Shown here: one piece after another, positions 60,793 to 64,000 of the stretch | Layout: each line of letters opens with the position of its first letter | Position numbering within the stretch: the first letter of the stretch is position 1 | NCBI RefSeq assembly: GCF_900110105.1 | Contig: NZ_FOCL01000002.1 | Location: forward strand, 699,620-763,619 | From: Mucilaginibacter gossypiicola | Lineage (GTDB): Bacteria > Bacteroidota > Bacteroidia > Sphingobacteriales > Sphingobacteriaceae | Length of the DNA stretch: 64,000 bases | Reading direction: 5' to 3' | The notes under the pieces: generated by a model | Database searches by the model: none | What the model saw: only the letters and a program-made list of their open reading frames with translations | What the model was told of the DNA's origin: nothing | Made by a program: the position numbers and the translations under genes

Positions 60793-61920
60793 ATGGACAA
60801 ATCATCATCGCGGTTTTTATCGCTGGATGTATTTCGTGGCATGACTTTATGCTTCATGATCATTGTAAATACGCCCGGCAGTGGGGCAGCCCCATTTTCA
60901 CCGCTTGAACATGCTGCATGGCATGGCTTTACCCCAACCGATCTTGTGTTCCCTTCCTTTTTGTTTGCTGTAGGCAATGCCATGAGCTTTTCAATGAAAC
61001 GTTACCAGGAAATGGGTAATGCGGCAGTGCTAAGCAAGATCTTCAGACGTACGCTACTCATATTTTTAATAGGTTACCTGATGTATTGGTTCCCTTTCTT
61101 CTTAACAAACGGAGGTTTTCATTTAAAACCTATTGCACATACACGCATCATGGGCGTTTTACAGCGCATCGCGTTGTGTTATTGCTTTGCTTCGCTCATG
61201 ATCCATTTCCTGTCTAAACAAACGGTTTTCATTTTATCCGGTTTGTTTTTAGTGATCTACTGGATTATCCTGCTGGTGTATGGCAACCCGGCCGATCCGC
61301 TGAGCATGACCGGCAATGCAGGTATCTATCTTGATAAATTTTTATTCGGCCCCGATCATTTATATCACGGTGAAGGTATCCCGTTCGATCCTGAGGGCGT
61401 ATTAAGTACCCTACCTGCCATTGTTAACGTGGTAGTAGGATATTACGCCGGTAAGTTCATCCAGCAAAAAGGGAAGGGGTATGATACCACCACCAAACTA
61501 CTGTTAACCGGCTGCCTGTTCATCTTTTTGGCCCTATGCTGGAATATGGTTTTCCCAATCAATAAAAAATTGTGGTCAAGCTCATTTGTGCTGGTTACCA
61601 CCGGGCTCGATCTGGTGATCCTGTCGGCATTGATCTATACGCTGGAGGTCAACAATTGGAATAAAGGCAACTGGGCACGCTTTTTCACCACCATGGGTAA
61701 AAATCCGCTGCCTATTTATGTGCTTTCCGAAATATTACTGATCCCGGTAAGCATGATCATCATAAGCGGCAGCAATGCTGTCGACTGGATCAATACCGCC
61801 TTTTATCAAACCATAGCTCCCGGCCCGATAGGTTCATTATTGTTTGCTATCAGCTTTATGCTGATCTGCTGGCTGGTTGCCTATATCCTTGACAAACGGA
61901 AAATTTATATAAGGGTGTAA
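60793..61920 (+). CDS. DUF5009 / heparan-alpha-glucosaminide N-acetyltransferase-like membrane protein
   Basis: This 375-residue inner-membrane protein has about ten segments. RFLSLDVFRGMTLCFMIIVN at residues 7-26 and HAAWHGFTPTDLVFPSFLFA near 37-56 are the signatures of the HGSNAT/NagX-like family (PF16401/PF07786), including the histidine proposed as acetyl acceptor in HGSNAT. It may acetylate glucosamine or transport N-acetylglucosamine. It lies between SusD and a GH20 hexosaminidase, which supports an amino-sugar role. Confidence 0.88.
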   Translation: MDKSSSRFLSLDVFRGMTLCFMIIVNTPGSGAAPFSPLEHAAWHGFTPTDLVFPSFLFAVGNAMSFSMKRYQEMGNAAVLSKIFRRTLLIFLIGYLMYWFPFFLTNGGFHLKPIAHTRIMGVLQRIALCYCFASLMIHFLSKQTVFILSGLFLVIYWIILLVYGNPADPLSMTGNAGIYLDKFLFGPDHLYHGEGIPFDPEGVLSTLPAIVNVVVGYYAGKFIQQKGKGYDTTTKLLLTGCLFIFLALCWNMVFPINKKLWSSSFVLVTTGLDLVILSALIYTLEVNNWNKGNWARFFTTMGKNPLPIYVLSEILLIPVSMIIISGSNAVDWINTAFYQTIAPGPIGSLLFAISFMLICWLVAYILDKRKIYIRV

Positions 61921-61969
61921 TTTGGATATCGGATTTCGAATGTTCGATTTCGGATTTTTTTATCGCCCG

Positions 61970-61991
61970 GCGGCCGTGTCCTCACGGCCGC
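61970..61991. repeat. Perfect 9-bp GC-rich hairpin
   Basis: GCGGCCGTG at 61970-61978 pairs with CACGGCCGC at 61983-61991 around a TCCT loop. It lies 50 bp after the DUF5009 stop and could aid transcript end formation, though no T run follows. Confidence 0.6.
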
Positions 61992-61999
61992 ATGCTGGT

Positions 62000-62093
62000 G
62001 TTTTTGTCTGAACCCGAATTTATAGAATTAAGTAATTACCAGAATGCTCAGCAAATTCCAATAATTCCTTAAAATTCGAGTTCAGACAAAAAA
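62000..62093. repeat. Inverted repeat of GTCTGAAC type
   Basis: TTTTTGTCTGAACCCGAATT at the left returns as AAAATTCGAGTTCAGACAAA at the right with AGAATT/AATTCC inward. It fills much of the gap before the GH20 gene. Confidence 0.7.
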
Positions 62094-62170
62094 ATCAAGG
62101 TTCAGAAAACACTTCTTAATATTATTTAAAAAGTTTAATTTGCGTACATCCAATTAAATAACAATTCTTT

Positions 62171-64000
62171 ATGAAGAAATTATCCTTATTGCTTTGCGGC
62201 TGTATGGCACACCTGCTTTCTGCAGCCCAAACAACCAAACCGGCCCTCGCGCTTATCCCGCAGCCGGTAAAAGTTACCCAAACTACCGGCGAGTTTGTGC
62301 TGCCCAAAACAGTTGTTGTTGAGGCCGGTTCATCTGCCGATGTGGCAAATGTAACTGCCTACCTCAAACGAAAACTATCTACATCCACAGGAGCATTTAT
62401 CACTGTAAAAAGTACCGCCCCTACAGCACCTATCAGGCTGATCTTAAATAAAACTGCTGATACCGTGCTCAAAACCGAGGGATATAAATTATCTGTAACG
62501 CCTAAAAAAGTAGTGATCCGTGCCAATGATGCTGCCGGGCTATTTTATGGTGTACAAACGTTTTTCCAGCTGCTGCCTAAAGAGGTTGAGGGTTGGGAAA
62601 TAGCCAAAGGTGTAAAATGGACTGCACCCGCAGTTGAAATTACCGACTACCCAAGGTTTGCCTGGAGAGGATTGATGTTTGATGTAGCCCGTCACTTTTT
62701 TACTAAAGCCGAGGTTAAGCAATACATCGATGCTATGGTTAAATACAAATTCAACCTGCTGCATTTACACCTTACTGATGACGAAGGCTGGCGTGTGGAG
62801 ATCAAAAGCCTGCCAAGGTTAACCGAAGTAGGGGCTCACAACGTTAAAAAGGTAGGGCAGTTTGGTACCTTTACTCCACCTACACCTGATGAACCACGCA
62901 CCTACGGCGGTTTTTACACCCAGGAAGATATCAAAGAGCTGGTACAATATGCTAAAGACAGGTTTGTTGATATCCTGCCCGAAATTGATGTTCCCGGCCA
63001 TAGCCTTGCCGCTGTAGTTGCTTATCCAGAGCTTTCATGCACACCCGGTGCCGATAAATATGTGGTGAACTCCGGCGAACCTTTTATGGATTGGAGCGGC
63101 CCGCATAACCGCGCTATTGTTGACAACACCCTTTGCCCGGCCAATGAAGCTGTTTATACTTTTATGGATAAAGTAGTTACTGAAGTTGCCCAGTTATTTC
63201 CGTTCGGTTATATCCATTTAGGTGGCGATGAGTGCGCCAAAAATTTCTGGGAGCAAAGCGATGCCATAAAAGCATTAATGACTAAAGAAAACCTGAAGAC
63301 CATGAGCGAAGTACAGGCTTATTTTGAAAAGCGCCTTGAAAAGATAGTTGAATCAAAAGGCAAAAAATTCATGGGCTGGGATGAGATCATTGAAGGCGGC
63401 CTGGGCCCAAATGCGGCAGTAATGAGCTGGCGCGGTATCCAGGGTGGCATCACCGCTGCCAAAGCCGGTCATGAAGTGGTGATGAGCCCAACTACATTTG
63501 CATATCTTGATTACATGCAAAGCGATCGTGTAAACGAAACCAAGATCTATGCCACACTTCGTTTAAACAAAACCTATTCATGGGAGCCTGTGCCGGATAG
63601 TGTTGATGCACGCCTCATTAAAGGCGGACAGGCCAACTTATGGACTGAGCAGGTATACAACATCCGCCAGGCCGAATATATGACCTGGCCACGCGGGATG
63701 GCTATTGCCGAGGATGTATGGTCGCCAAAAGGTACCAAGAACTGGGATGGTTTTTTCAGCAGGGTAGAGAAACACTTTCCACGCTTTGATGAAGCTGAAA
63801 CCAAGATAGCCCCAAGCGCTTACGACCCATCATTTGATGCAGTACTAAACCCGGATAGCACACTAAAAATCACCCTGACTAACGAGGTAAACGGACTTGA
63901 TACTTATTACAGCTTTGATAATTCGTTCCCCGACAGGTTTTATCCTAAATATACAGCACCGATAGATGCCCCTAAAGACGCAACCACGTTGAGGGTGATC
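62171..64000 (+). CDS. Beta-N-acetylhexosaminidase, GH20 (3' end outside window)
   Basis: The gene starts at ATG 62171 and is open to the window end; 610 residues are visible. A signal peptide (MKKLSLLLCGCMAHLLSAAQ) directs export. The N-terminal GH20b domain occupies about 25-155. The catalytic barrel follows with FAWRGLMFDVARHFF near 163, NLLHLHLTDDEGWRVEIK near 195 and HLGGDECAKNFW near 349-360; Asp353-Glu354 are the catalytic pair of substrate-assisted hydrolysis. WTEQVYNIRQAEYMTWPRG near 492 is also standard. It removes terminal GlcNAc or GalNAc from glycans and fits the adjacent SusCD and DUF5009 genes. C-terminal domains are cut off. Confidence 0.95.
   Translation, partial: MKKLSLLLCGCMAHLLSAAQTTKPALALIPQPVKVTQTTGEFVLPKTVVVEAGSSADVANVTAYLKRKLSTSTGAFITVKSTAPTAPIRLILNKTADTVLKTEGYKLSVTPKKVVIRANDAAGLFYGVQTFFQLLPKEVEGWEIAKGVKWTAPAVEITDYPRFAWRGLMFDVARHFFTKAEVKQYIDAMVKYKFNLLHLHLTDDEGWRVEIKSLPRLTEVGAHNVKKVGQFGTFTPPTPDEPRTYGGFYTQEDIKELVQYAKDRFVDILPEIDVPGHSLAAVVAYPELSCTPGADKYVVNSGEPFMDWSGPHNRAIVDNTLCPANEAVYTFMDKVVTEVAQLFPFGYIHLGGDECAKNFWEQSDAIKALMTKENLKTMSEVQAYFEKRLEKIVESKGKKFMGWDEIIEGGLGPNAAVMSWRGIQGGITAAKAGHEVVMSPTTFAYLDYMQSDRVNETKIYATLRLNKTYSWEPVPDSVDARLIKGGQANLWTEQVYNIRQAEYMTWPRGMAIAEDVWSPKGTKNWDGFFSRVEKHFPRFDEAETKIAPSAYDPSFDAVLNPDSTLKITLTNEVNGLDTYYSFDNSFPDRFYPKYTAPIDAPKDATTLRVI

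Overview
The window looks like chromosomal DNA from a Bacteroidota member of the family Sphingobacteriaceae, most like Mucilaginibacter. The evidence is a SusC/SusD pair with an ECF sigma factor and a FecR anti-sigma factor, STN and DUF4974 domains, promoters of the TTG-N(18-19)-TAnnTTTG type, A-rich leaders instead of strong Shine-Dalgarno sites, and many short palindromic repeats between genes. I saw no rRNA or tRNA gene, CRISPR array, intact insertion sequence or prophage. The genus is inferred from protein character and repeats, not from a search.

Layout. 1-1950: 3' part of a GH78-type alpha-L-rhamnosidase. 2194-11624: a glucokinase-like ROK protein, then a complete pentose phosphate block (tkt, rpiA, tal, HAD phosphatase, gnd, zwf, pgl) on one strand. 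11625-12495: a long non-coding stretch of nested repeats. 12496-18435: outer-membrane barrel protein, NtrC-type regulator with a tiny DHp-like partner, AI-2E family transporter, a YtxH/DUF1469 envelope-stress-like trio, trmB and an alkyltransferase-like protein. 18436-20925: serine hydrolase and two VOC proteins on the minus strand. 21039-25628: AhpD-like protein, ExbD-like protein, tag, polA. 26112-28795: glgA-glgC. 28868-33952: a small exported basic protein, UPF0173 hydrolase, EbfC, a serine hydrolase lipoprotein, TPR protein, gcvH, VanZ and a 47-residue lipoprotein. 34457-36800: feoAB. 37133-45588: SprT-like protein, Uma2, DUF2199, MBL hydrolase, LolC/E-like permease, NlpE-like lipoprotein, rbfA, M23 peptidase, a secreted TonB-domain protein, a membrane protein and an SGNH hydrolase.

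45912-53088 is a four-gene set of exported proteins of the Planctomycete-cytochrome type (PSCyt1/DUF1549/DUF1553, DUF1501, NHL propeller, DUF2231 plus c-type cytochrome). 53259-64000 is a polysaccharide utilisation locus: a divergent ECF sigma factor, FecR, SusC, SusD, a DUF5009/HGSNAT-like membrane acyltransferase and a GH20 beta-hexosaminidase that runs off the window. It probably targets beta-linked N-acetylhexosamine glycans.

How the parts fit: the sugar kinase, oxidative and non-oxidative pentose phosphate enzymes and glycogen synthesis genes handle hexose phosphates made from glycans imported by loci such as the one at the right end. The most unusual non-coding feature is the density of palindromic repeats. 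One family has seven copies, a second has three, and every copy of the second lies within about 50 bp of a copy of the first. Several long nested palindromes occur only once here. The least understood coding regions are the PSCyt/DUF1501 set, the orphan DHp-like protein and several very small exported proteins.
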